From: Carettochelys insculpta
Taxonomy: Eukaryota; Chordata; Testudines; Carettochelyidae
Direction: 5' to 3'
Assembly (NCBI RefSeq): GCF_033958435.1
Contig: NC_134138.1
Span: forward strand, 10,304,001 to 10,368,000
DNA length: 64,000 bases
Positions 48,337 through 58,549 of this stretch are shown here, in pieces. Each line of letters opens with the position of its first letter. Positions within the stretch are counted from its first letter, which is position 1. Made by a program: the position numbers and the translations under genes. The notes below the pieces were generated by a model. It made no database searches. It saw only the letters and a program-made list of their open reading frames with translations, and was not told where the DNA came from.

Positions 48337-49000
48337 GGCTACGTCTACACGTGAAGCCAACATCGAATAACGTCTACACGTCCTCCAGGGCTGGCAACGT
48401 CGATGTTCAACTTCGACGTTGTGCGTCACCACATCGAAATAGGCGCTGCGAGGGTACGTCCACACGCCAAAGTAGCACACATCGAAATAAGGGTGCCAGG
48501 CACAGCTTCAGACAGGGTCACAGGGCGGACTCAACAGCAAGCCGCTCCCTTAAAGGGCCCCTCCCAGACACAGTTGCACTAAACAACACAAGATACACAG
48601 AGCTGACAACTGGTTGCAGACCCTGTGCCTGCAGCATGGATCCCCAGCTGCCGCAGCAGCAGCCAGAAGCCCTGGGCTAAGGGCTGCTGCCCACGGTGAC
48701 CATAGAGCCCCGCAGGGGCTGGAGAGAGAGCATCTCTCAACCCCCCAGCTGATGGCCGCCATGGAGGACCCGGCAATTTCGACGTTGCGGGACACAGATC
48801 GTCTACACGGTCCCTACTTCGACGTTGAACGTCGAAGTAGGGCGCTATTCCGATCCCCTCATGAGGTTAGCGACTTCGACGTCTCGCCGCCTAACGTCGA
48901 AGTTAACTTCGAAATAGCGCCCGACGCGTGTAGCCGCGACGGGCGCTATTTCGAAGTTAGTGCCACTACTTCGAAGTAGCGTGCACATGTAGACACAGCT
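48337..49000. mobile_element. CpG-rich MITE, copy 3, AAA duplication
   Basis: The left end GGCTACGTCTACACGTGAAG and the right end (AGCTGTGTCTACATGTGCAC on the opposite strand) are flanked by AAA (48334-48336, 49001-49003). It is very close to copy 2 but lacks about 39 bp near the left end, where the ATCGAAATAGC inverted blocks sit. A palindrome with one central mismatch (CTACTTCGACGTT and its mirror) lies at 48814-48840. CpG content is high. The 121-residue open frame at 48614-48979 corresponds to that of copy 1. Confidence 0.8.
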
Positions 49001-49009
49001 AAAGTTTTC

Positions 49010-49640
49010 TAGTTTCATCTTGTAGACCATAGTCATGCCCCCTGCTTTTAAAAATATCAGTGGTGGTAAATGATTATTTAATCTTTCACCCTCTGGAGTG
49101 CAGAGTTATTTGTTAGAGAGCCATATGCTTTGTCCAGTCCCGTTTCACAGGTGCCAAGCACTAAGGCCTCCTGCAGGAATAGACTATTCTTCAATCCCAA
49201 TAGATCTCACAGTTCAGATTTCCCCTTCTGCCACTTTAAATTAGTCCATGGTTTCCTTTTCCTTGTTTCATCCTAGCTATCTCCATTATGACTGCTTTAA
49301 CCATTCCCCTCCCTTTTTGGGATCAAATCCTAGTACCATTGAAATCAATAGGAATCTTGCTATTGGGTGTGATTGCACTAGATTTCTGCTTGGGGTGATC
49401 ATATTTTTTTTTGGGCATACACAATTAGCATGTTTCCTTCAACACTTCCCAAAGAGAGACAGGGTGATTTTTTTCTTTCCTATTTTATTAATTACTCTAG
49501 TGTTTTTGTCAAGTATGAGGCTGTTTTCCGATTTCTTTCACACTGGTAAGATCTTTTGAACATTTCATACATTGTAAGCTCTGCAGGACAGGGAATGTGT
49601 TTGTAAAGCTTGGTGGCTTTGGACCTGCTGAGATTGACAC
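49010..49640. other. Gene-free stretch
   Basis: No supported feature; a T-run near 49406. Confidence 0.35.
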
Positions 49641-49644
49641 CCTT

Positions 49645-49982
49645 GTCACTCCAGCTCCAAGTACGGGAAGGGGATTGGAGCTGGTTAGACCACCTGGCCG
49701 TCCTTGGGGAAACTGGAACAGCTGCTGATTCATTAGGCTGGGGCTGGATAAAAAGCCTCAGGGGAAGGAAGCTGGGGGCAAGTGGGAAAGAGAAGAGCTG
49801 GAGGAGAGAGAAGGCAGGGAGTGGGTGCAGAGAGGGAGGGGGATAGCTCTGTGTGTGGACTTGTGTGGTAAAAAGATGTGGGAGCACAAGCTGTGAATAA
49901 AAGCACCAGGTGAGAATCGTCCTTAGTCTGTCAGTAGCTTTCTCAGCCCAACAGGAGTAGGAGCCATGAGGGCCCAGTTACA
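49645..49982 (+). mobile_element. Probable LTR (solo)
   Basis: A TGTCAC start, a TATA-like GGCTGGATAAAAAGCC at about 49738-49757, an AATAAA signal in GTGAATAAAAGCACC near 49897, and an end at CCAGTTACA fit an LTR with U3-R-U5 order. No internal retroviral genes are next to it. A target duplication was not found, so the exact ends are uncertain. Confidence 0.4.
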
Positions 49983-49984
49983 GA

Positions 49985-50930
49985 CATCTAGCATAATCAA
50001 GATTAGCTCCCACAGACACCACGAAAGTATATTACATTTACTAATGTCGATTTTTAATACGAGTCTTTGCCATCAGATTTGTGTGTTTTCTTCTCAAAAG
50101 AATGTTACCAGCTTTCACCTCTGATGGAATTGCTTCACGCATCACTCAGGGATAGCTCTTAACAGCTCACAGCAGCAATGCACAACTGAAACTATACAGG
50201 AGGTTTAAGGCAGAAGAAGTTAGAATTTGGCTAAGACATCAAGGGAAACAGCTTTGTAGACTCTTTAATGATCACTAGTGATGATGAGCACAGTATCATG
50301 TCATAGAGACCATCCCTTGAGCTAAATAGCAATCCCCAGTATCATCCTGGGGTAGTAGATTATTTGAAATAAGACGTGGCAAGGGAAGGAAAGTGCTATT
50401 CAGGCCCTCTAACACAGAGAGATGGAGTAAAGGGGATAGCTGGCCCTGGGCCTGGCATTTCAAAGGGGCCCAGAACTCCAGCCACCATTTCTACTCTGGT
50501 ACTGGTGGCGTTGGCTGGAGCTCCAGGCCCCTTTGAATTGGTGCGGCTGTGCCTCTGCATGCAGCTGTGAAGGAAAGGGAAGGGGCAGCACCATGGTCCT
50601 GGTGGTGCAGAGGGCCGAAAGCCCTAGGCCCTGCCCCTTCTGCTCTTGACCCTGCCCCCTTTGGGAACATAGAGCCAGGGCCCATCCCATCTTGCCATTG
50701 CCCCTGGCAGCCGTCAGCACTGCTGGTGCTGTCCATTGAATTACTCAACATTTCCTCCTGCAGCTCACCAAGTTCTGTTTGGAGGTATCCCTTTCTACAG
50801 TGGAATCTGAAAATCCAGGTATTCTTTCTGACTCTTGTGTCATTACTAATACTAAAGATTCTGCAAGCAGTGCTTAGCTGTCCTTGGTAATTATGCAGAT
50901 GACAATAACCCTTGTCTCACCCTCACTTAG
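49985..50930. other. Gene-free stretch
   Basis: G/C-rich around 50450-50710; overlapping short open frames there have no family resemblance. Confidence 0.35.
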
Positions 50931-50937
50931 CCCTTAG

Positions 50938-52629
50938 AAATTACAACAACTACTGAAGGAACTCCCTGCTGCTACTCGGGACCTCATTAACTCAGACACA
51001 CCATCTGAGCCGCAGCCTGGATTATTCTATTTACTTCCCAAGATCCACAAACCTGGAAACCCTGGACGCCCTATCATTTCAGGTATTGGCACCCTTCCCA
51101 CCGGACTATCCAGTTACATGGGCTCCCTCCTCAAACCCGATGCCACCAATGCTCCCAGCTATATCCGCGATACCACCGACTTCCTGAGGAAATTACAAAA
51201 CATCGGAAAAGTTCCTGATAACGCCATGCTTGCCACAGTGGACATAGAGGCTCTGTACACTAATATTCCACATAAAGACGGATTACAAGCAATCAGGAAT
51301 ACCATCCCTGATGCCACCACAGCCAATCTGGTGTCTTACCTCTGTAACTTTGTTCTCACACACAATCATTTCCGTTTTGCAGACAATTTATACCTCCAGA
51401 TTAGTGGAACTGCTATGGGCACCCGCATGGCCCCACAATATGCTAATATATTTATGGCTGACCTGGAACAACGATTCCTCAGCTCTCGTCCCCTATTACC
51501 ACTCCTCTACTTAAGATACATTGATGACATCTTTATGATTTGGACCCATGGTACAGAGGCTCTAGAAGAATTCCACAGAGACTTTAACAATCTACACCCC
51601 ACCATCAACTTATGCCTTGATTACAACATGCAAGAGATACATTTCCTGGACACTACAGTACTAATCAAGGATGGCCTGATTAGTACCGCACTGTACCGAA
51701 AACCTACTGATCGCTATACTTATCTACACCCTTCTAGTTTCCATCCTGCACACATGACTAGATCCATTGTTTACCATCAAGCTCTTAGGTATAATCGCAT
51801 TTGCTCTGATCCAACTGACAGAGACCAAAAACTACAAGAACTTTACCAAATATTCATAAACCTGAATTACCCATCAGGAGAAGTAAAAAAACAAATTGAC
51901 AGGGCCAGACGCATACCCAGAAACCAGCTACTCCAAGATCGGCCCAAAAAAGCCAAGAACAGAACACCACTGGTCATCACTTACAGCCCCCAACTCAGAC
52001 CACTGCAACGAATTATTAAAGACCTACAACCTATTCTTAATCAGGATGCTACACTCCAGAAGGCCCTGGGTGACATGCCTGTTCTCTCCTACAGACAACG
52101 TCCCAACCTCATGAGGATCCTTACTAACAGCCACAGTCTATACCCCAGGAACACCAGTCCTGGAACCTTTCCCTGCAGCAAAGCCCGCTGCCAGCTTTGT
52201 CCACATATCTTCTCTGGAAATACCATCACTGGACCTAACCAGGTTACTCACAGAATCACAGGCACTTTCTCATGCTCCTCTACTAACATCATATATGCCA
52301 TCATGTGTCAACAATGCCCAGATGCTTTGTATATTGGACAGACTTCTAACTCCCTTAGACAAAGAGTCAACGGGCACAAAACAGACATTAAAACACTCCA
52401 GATCCACAAACCAGTTAGTCAACATTTTAATGGAATGGGCCGTTCTGTGAACGACCTCAAGGTATGTGTGTTACTGAAAAGACATTATCGCTCCTTTGTA
52501 GAAAGGGAAACCGACGAATTGACATTTATATTCAAATTTGGAACATTAACACATGGTTTAAATCGGGATGTGAACTTTCTGAGTCACTATAGGCGCTCAT
52601 CTGCATACTTTACTCAATCTAATTCTTGA
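50938..52629 (+). CDS. Penelope-like reverse transcriptase/GIY-YIG endonuclease
   Basis: Uninterrupted frame of 563 codons after an upstream in-frame TAG (50935-50937). The first Met is at 51118 (503 residues from there), but similarity to Penelope RT begins earlier, with LFYLLPKIHKPG at about 51025-51055, so the 5' end is truncated and the Met is internal. Residues counted from that Met: RT motif A LATVDIEALYTNIP (Asp 42), GTAMGTRMAPQYANIF (98-112), catalytic YIDD (134-137), a Cys-rich CSKARCQLC linker, then the GIY-YIG domain with IYAIMC (Tyr 393), LYIG (Tyr 405-Gly 407) and a conserved Arg 416. RT followed by GIY-YIG is the Penelope layout. No stop or frameshift is seen, unlike all other elements here. 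Known role: target-primed reverse transcription of its own RNA. Confidence 0.92.
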   Translation, partial: KLQQLLKELPAATRDLINSDTPSEPQPGLFYLLPKIHKPGNPGRPIISGIGTLPTGLSSYMGSLLKPDATNAPSYIRDTTDFLRKLQNIGKVPDNAMLATVDIEALYTNIPHKDGLQAIRNTIPDATTANLVSYLCNFVLTHNHFRFADNLYLQISGTAMGTRMAPQYANIFMADLEQRFLSSRPLLPLLYLRYIDDIFMIWTHGTEALEEFHRDFNNLHPTINLCLDYNMQEIHFLDTTVLIKDGLISTALYRKPTDRYTYLHPSSFHPAHMTRSIVYHQALRYNRICSDPTDRDQKLQELYQIFINLNYPSGEVKKQIDRARRIPRNQLLQDRPKKAKNRTPLVITYSPQLRPLQRIIKDLQPILNQDATLQKALGDMPVLSYRQRPNLMRILTNSHSLYPRNTSPGTFPCSKARCQLCPHIFSGNTITGPNQVTHRITGTFSCSSTNIIYAIMCQQCPDALYIGQTSNSLRQRVNGHKTDIKTLQIHKPVSQHFNGMGRSVNDLKVCVLLKRHYRSFVERETDELTFIFKFGTLTHGLNRDVNFLSHYRRSSAYFTQSNS

Positions 52630-52840
52630 TCTTCCCCCCCACCCCTCCACTCTGTGATTTGCTCACCTTGATTATCTCTTTCTGATTTGTCCTCCTTGCT
52701 TACTGGTTTTGGTTCTCTGTGTCTTAAATATTGAGTCTGTTCTGGTCTGGCTATGGTCTGAAGAAGTGGGTCTGTCCCATGAAAGCTCACCTAATAAACT
52801 ATTTTGCCAGTCTTTAAAGTGCTACTTGACTGCTTTTTGT
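50938..52840 (+). mobile_element. Penelope-like element, 5'-truncated, intact 3' end
   Basis: The unit includes the RT/endonuclease frame and about 210 bp of 3' sequence. The latter holds CTGAAGA, the GTGGG...CCCAT hairpin and GAAAGC (52758-52786), then CCTAATAAACTATTTTGCC and AAAGTGCTACTTGACTGC. This tail matches the short tail fragments at 5118, 11695, 31850, 52957, 58550 and 60548, which ties those fragments to this family. The tail here stops at about 52840, before the GACTAACACGGCT part present in other copies. Confidence 0.85.
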
Positions 52841-53025
52841 TTCACTTAGCCCTGTTAGTTTTGCAGTGCTCATAGTAGCAAACAACTCATTTTTGTGAGT
52901 AAAATAATCCAAAATTCAAGAGAGATGATCAGATGCCTTATTTTGGTTACAAGGATCAGAGGGGTAGCTGTATTAGTCTGTGTCCACAAAAATAATGAGA
53001 AATCCTGTGGCACCTTATAGACTAA

Positions 53026-53716
53026 GGCTACATCTACACTAGCACACTACATCAAAGTAGCCTATTTCGACGTAAGAACATCGAAATAGGCTACTTCGAT
53101 GCATATCGTCTACACGTCCTCCAGGGCTGGTGCCGTCGACGTTCAGTGTTGAAGTAGCGTCGGAGAATGTTGAAAGGAGCCGCCCTGGAAGGAAATGCGG
53201 AGCGTCCATACACACAATTGCTCCCTGTCGAAATAAGCGGCCAGCAAAGCCCCAAGCCACTCCCTTAAAGGGCCCCTCCCAGACACACTTGGCCTGCACA
53301 GCACGAGATCCACAAAGCCGACAACCGGTTGCAGACCCTGTGCATGCAACATGGACCCCCAGCTGCAGCAGCAGCAGCCGCCAGAAGCCCTAGGCTAAGG
53401 GCTGCTTCGTACGGTGACCATAGAGCCCCACAGGGGCTGGACAGAGCGTCTCTTAACCCCTCAGCTGATGGCCGCCATGGAGGACACTGCTATTTCAAAG
53501 TAGCAGGATGTGGATCGTCTACACACGCCCTACTTCAGCGCTGAACATCAAAGCAGGGTGCTATTCCCATCTTCGGATGGAAATAGTGATTTCAATGTCA
53601 AGCCGCCTAATGTCGATTTCAACGTTGAAATAGCACACGGCGCATGGCGACGTGACATGCGCTATTTCGACATTGTGCCGGCTACTTCGAAGTAGCCGGC
53701 TAGTGTAGACGCACCC
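53026..53716. mobile_element. CpG-rich MITE, copy 4, TAA duplication
   Basis: 691 bp. The left end GGCTACATCTACACTAGC and the right end (GGGTGCGTCTACACTAGCC on the opposite strand) are flanked by TAA (53023-53025, 53717-53719), confirmed by the interrupted Penelope tail. The interior shares the central segment (ATGGACCCCCAGCTGCAGCA region, 53350-53400) with copies 1-3 but is more diverged. TAA fits PIF/Harbinger target preference. Confidence 0.85.
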
Positions 53717-53730
53717 TAACAGATATTTTG

Positions 53731-53767
53731 GAGCATAAGCTTTCGTGGCAAAGACCCACTTCATCAG
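53731..53767 (-). ncRNA. Hammerhead-ribozyme-like core in a Penelope tail
   Basis: On the minus strand: CTGATGA (53767-53761), extra A, hairpin GTGGGTCTTTGCCAC, GAAA (53744-53741), GC, loop TTAT, GC, TC. The order and bases match the hammerhead core except for the extra A after CTGATGA; no convincing stem I is seen. A second CTGATGA just upstream (near 53778) is a partial duplication. Confidence 0.4.
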
Positions 53768-53799
53768 ATCTTCATCAGACTTCTCCTTCTTTTGGTTGC

Positions 53800-55240
53800 G
53801 GCCACTATATTTTTTCTGAGCTACCTCTTTACTGTGATCAGTTTCTATGATATTCTATACTTCCAGGACCAGATTTACAACTTAGTCATCCCTTGGCACA
53901 GCATCATCAGCACCTCACCTGCCTACAGCTGACTTTTGTGTTTCCCTTATAGAATGAAATGAAGAGAAATGTAAACACAGACTCCTCCTGGAAAGCATGA
54001 AACCTTCAGCCATGCACAGCACTGCCAGCACAAGGAAGGGGATTGTACCTCTCCCCATTGTGATCAGCTCCCTCATGTCTTCCATCCCTCTTGAATCAAT
54101 ATCTTTCCACCCTTACTCAGTCTACGTAAGACCAAGAAACTGTGGTGGAATCCATCTCTGGGTGATTTCTCCAATATTCCACCAGAAGTCTATTAGCAGA
54201 TCCTGATGTTGAGCACAAGTCTCCTGAATGATTTGTCCATGCCTTACCCACATGATCACCCTTCCACTCCCTCCTGCTTTCCATGGGGGTGAGGGGGGCA
54301 TGCAAAATCCAAGAGCTAGCTGAAGCTGGGAACAAAGCTGTTACAAAACTTCCTTGTGAAAAAATTCATGAAATCTTAATGCACACTGAATTTATACCAT
54401 CCCATTTCCTTTGCGGAGTGTGATGGTGTTAATCATGGTGCCACTTGTTTAGTCCTTCTGACTGGGGAACTCCTGTTCAGAAGATGTTCCAGGCAATAAA
54501 AGTTTGTAGAACCATTTCCAACAACTGAATAAGTTAATGAGATGACCAGAATGCACACACTCCCCTCTGCTTCTCTGCTCCTGTGCCCTATGTGTACATT
54601 ACAGTCCATTAGATTATACATGAATTCATATTTATGTGCCAAAGGGCTCCTGGCCACTGCCTATATTAGCTGTTTGGTAAATCCAAGCAATGCAGCAAGA
54701 AAGGATAGTGTTAAACCAACTTTCACTGGGCAGCAGCACACATAAGCCATAAAGAATTAAATCACTAAATTGCCAAGAGAAAGAACTGAGAATCTGCCGT
54801 GCAATCTTTACTGAGCTTCTCATCATTCTTCAACGCTAATGCTGGTGAAACAGAGATTAGAAAAGCTGCTATTGAGCTAAGTGGAGACTGCAGCTGGGAG
54901 ATAAGTGAACCAGTATATCTGTTCAGGGCTCATTTGTTCAACTTCACTCATTCAGAACCATTTTGACTGAGAAACATTGGCCTGAATACAAAATTCATGG
55001 CTTCCACCACTGCCCAGCAAGACTGAAGTGTCAATCATGATATGGGGGAAGATTATTTCAAAAGTATGGTTTTAGGTTCAGTCATTGGGTGGATTCACTC
55101 TGTGCACTTGGCTCATTAGCAAGCATGCTAACGCAAATTGTGATATCTTTAAGCTTCTAGGTCTGGATTCTTCTTGTCTGGGATACCACTAGAGTTGCGT
55201 TGGGGTGGAACTAGTGATCCAGGACATGGTTTAATTTCTT
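53800..55240. other. Gene-free stretch
   Basis: No supported feature. Confidence 0.35.
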
Positions 55241-55248
55241 CTAAACTA

Positions 55249-55565
55249 CAGGTTAAAGTCTCTAATCTGGCACTTGACTGGTGCTGAAACAGAGAATTTA
55301 CCGGACCACGAGAGGTCAGTATTGTCTAGTGGCATTACCAACACTTATCCTGCTTACTGGGCTCTTAGAAGACATTTAGGGATATATTAGAGCCAAATAA
55401 CAGCACAGAACACTGAGAGCCAGGACTGTTGACTGTAAAGCAAATTTATGGGACTGCTGGAAACTTGGCCACACCCATGATAAGTGGACATGCAGCTAAC
55501 TAAAATCATGCTGGACCACAGATTCTTCTACACCAGAGCATGCCAGACTAGAGTAGTTCAAACTG
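55249..55565. mobile_element. Tc1/mariner-like MITE, copy 2
   Basis: CAGGTTAAAGTCTCTAATC at the left, and CAGTTTGAACTACTCTAGTC (opposite strand) at the right, with TA on both sides (55247-55248, 55566-55567). The interior matches the copy at 8908-9234 in reverse orientation. 317 bp, non-coding. Confidence 0.75.
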
Positions 55566-55569
55566 TAGT

Positions 55570-56745
55570 ACTGAAATAGGGACCCAGCTTGGCATTAGAG
55601 GGGATTGAAATTGCAATTTGAGGTGCCAGGATCCTCCGCACATATTCTCATTAACGATCCCCTGGCACTTTCCCAAGAATTTGGCAGTGTTATCTCCAGT
55701 TGCCAGGCTGGGTAATTGCACTTTTGACCTAAATTTATTCCACCATTTCATTTGGATACTGTATTTTTTCTCATTTTGTTTTATTATTGCAATGGCAATA
55801 GTGATTCAATAGCGTGATTCCATACCGTGTATTTTAGGAGTGATGGGGTATTTGAATCAATTTTTAAAATGATGCACTGATTCCCTTCCACTGTTTTTTT
55901 TTCCTTCCTTTAGCTTTGTTCAACTAGTAGTAGTGATTAAGCCGGGGTACTGAAATACCAACCTCTACCATCTGCATCACTAGCTCAGACATTTGTAAGC
56001 ACTTCACAGGCAAATTGTTTTCTGAAGGCAAAGATTTGTCTGTTTAAAAAAGAATAAAGCAAAATGCTAATTTTAATTTTTTTTTTTTTTGCTATTTTAC
56101 GATATTAGCCCAGATCCAACAACACAGAAGTCAACACAGCCATTCACATTCTGAAAGTTAAGCATGAGCTTGAGTATGTTGTTGGAGCAATGAGTTTAAG
56201 AATGAATGGTGGAAAGAAGTCATTCCTGCAAAGGAAAGACCAGAAACAATTAATATCCTTCAGACAAACACTCTAGGTTGCGAGTGAGTGATTTCAAATA
56301 AAGGAATTATTGCCATAGTCCAGGAAGCTGAATGTGATTGATATGTGACAATTAAATGAAAACGATGATAAATGTAAATTACCATGTGCCATTTGGAAAC
56401 CAGAAATACATTTAAAGTACAGTAGTGCAGACATCTTCAATTGGTATTGAGGGCTAAAATCACCTTATATTCACAAGGGACATGGTGTATTAAATCCTAT
56501 ATAATGCAGTTTACAGGTTGCTTACCTATGAGTACTTGAATTGAAAGGCAATGAACATGAAATCCAATAGCCAGAATATACATTAAAATCAGGGTGTAAG
56601 AATGCAATGTCATGGTCACCTAAGTAATGTTGATTTTTACACAGTGCATAAACTAGCAAGGCAGAGTCCACTGTGTGATGGGATTTTTCTTTGTTGGTTC
56701 TCTTTCCTGCAGAAAATATAGAATTATATGTGTTAGTTTTCATCA
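55570..56745. other. Gene-free stretch
   Basis: No supported feature; a T-run near 56080. Confidence 0.35.
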
Positions 56746-56752
56746 TGTCTTT

Positions 56753-57196
56753 GGCTATGGCTAGATTACAGGGATTTGTCAACAGAAGTATTCGAGGAAA
56801 GATATCTTCCAACAAAACTTCTGTTGACAGATTGCAGCCAAACTGCCAAGCAGATCTTAAGAGCTATCTGCTCTGTGGACAGAGAGCAGCTGGACTACCC
56901 AACTGCTCTATCAGCAAAATGGCCAACTGGAAGCACAGCAGACAGGGATGCCTGGTGTCCTGGAAGCACTGTTTGTCAACAGGGGCCCCTTGGAACATCC
57001 AGATCGGCTTTCTTTCTACAGATATCTGACAAAAGAGACGTTCTTCCTTGGGGGGAGTGGGATAAGGCTGTCAACAAAAGTGCTGTGTTCTGTAGATTTA
57101 CGGTCGACAGAACGCCTTGGTAATCTGGATGCTCCCTGGATTTTGTCAACAAAATGCCAGTTTTGTTGACAAAACCCTTTAAGTATAGACATAGCC
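56753..57196. mobile_element. MITE (GTTGACAG family), TTT duplication
   Basis: The left end GGCTATGGCTAGATTACAGG and the right end (GGCTATGTCTATACTTAAAGG on the opposite strand) are flanked by TTT (56750-56752, 57197-57199). The interior carries TTGTCAACAGAAG and CTTCTGTTGACAG blocks like 13894 and 42310. Open frames of 112 and 115 residues resemble chance frames of the related elements, not a transposase. Confidence 0.75.
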
Positions 57197-57199
57197 TTT

Positions 57200-57945
57200 A
57201 TGAGCAGCTTCTATCTCTTCCTGACTAATGAGAAACTGACTAATGAACCCACCCTACAGCTGGGCAGGTGCAGCAGAAATTATTTTTGGCTCTAATTAGC
57301 ATCAGTTTTATTTCCTGTGTAAAAAGATGGAGTTGCAAAGTGTATGAGCTGAAAACACCTTCTCTAAAATGTCTTTGATGTCAGTGTTTACGTAGTGGTT
57401 GATAGGCTAGAGATATTAAGAAAGAAATATCATTTATTTTGATCCAACCATCTAAAGAAAGGGCCACCACCTATGGGCAGAGAAATTATGGAAGTCAATT
57501 TAATGATTGAACTGTAGAATGGAGAGTCTTCTTGGGAGTCACTCGCTAGAGGGTAGAACGTCTTCATATCACCCTCCTATTTGTGAGTCTATTGATAAAT
57601 GTTTGGTACTGGATGGATCAAATTGTGCTTATAGTTTTTCCAGTATTACACCACTTGGCCAGTGATGTAAACAAGAACAGAATGTGGCCATGCATATGTA
57701 CCCTTTGATGAAACGGTATGAGTTGTTTCTGGCATCTGCATTAAAACCATTCTACAAACACTGCTTTTACTTTACAGGGACTCCTGTAAACATATATTTG
57801 CAAATCACTTCCTGTTTATTTCCAGTTTTGATTGGAAATGTATATAAAAGTTCAAAGCACAAGATTACTTAAATTCCGTGTGGTTTCAGATTGAAATCAA
57901 AAACATTCGTGTAGTTTGCAGGATTTTGAAGTTAAAACATAGCTT
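57200..57945. other. Gene-free stretch
   Basis: No supported feature. Confidence 0.35.
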
Positions 57946-57949
57946 GTGC

Positions 57950-58329
57950 AGTGTTGGAGGAAGCTTGAATATGCTAATGAGGTGCTGTCATGAATATGCA
58001 GTGCCTTGTTAGCATAATGGATGCCATGTGCACTTCAAAACTGCCAGTTTCGAAACACACACTGCCCGTGTAGCCGGGGTCCTATTGAAACAGCCCCCCT
58101 ATTTCAAAAGCCCCTTCTTCCCATTTGGTTTTGGGAAGAAGGGGCTTTCGAAATCAGGGGGTTCCTTTCAAAAGGCCCCCAGCTGCAGGGTCTGCTTGCA
58201 TTTAGGAACCAGCAGTTTCGAAGCGTGTGTGGCCACCATTATGCTAATGAGGTGCACCCCATTAGTATGTGCTGAAATGCCACATTACTATAGCCCTTCC
58301 AGAAGGAGGGACTAGTGTGGTCACAGGCC
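57950..58329. mobile_element. Foldback MITE, left end truncated
   Basis: Inverted blocks (GCTAATGAGGTGC at both sides, CCCCTTCTTCCC / GGGAAGAAGGGG around 58110-58146, GAAACTGC/GCAGTTTCG) make an imperfect palindrome. The right end reads GGCCTGTGACCACACTAGTCCC on the opposite strand. The matching left end is missing. Same family as 7435-7628. It abuts a CR1. Confidence 0.6.
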
Positions 58330-58331
58330 TG

Positions 58332-58546
58332 GTAACACCCTTTTAGGTATTTGAAAACTGCCATCATGGCCCCTTTCAGTCTTTTCTTTTCCAAACTAAA
58401 CAAACACAGTTCTTTTAACCTTCTCTCATGGGTCATGTTCTCTAGATCTTTAATCATTTTAGTCGCTCTTCTCTGAACCCTCTCAAATTTCTTGAAATAT
58501 GGCGCCCAAAACTGAACACAATACTCCAGTTGAGACCTACTCACAC
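58332..58546 (-). mobile_element. CR1 LINE 3' region
   Basis: The minus-strand frame 58568-58239 encodes [30 protein letters not shown] and [20 protein letters not shown], the CR1 C-terminal signature. It is flanked by a MITE on one side and a Penelope copy on the other. Confidence 0.85.
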
Positions 58547-58549
58547 AAA

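Larger units (their letters stand above)
52957..53790 (-). mobile_element. Penelope tail split by a CpG-rich MITE
   Basis: Left part (52957-53025) starts TCAGAGGGGTAGCTG and ends TTATAGACTAA. Right part (53717-53790) resumes TAACAGATATTTTGGAGC and continues through GAAAG (opposite strand) to a CTGATGA block. Removing 53026-53719 restores a normal tail. Confidence 0.8.
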
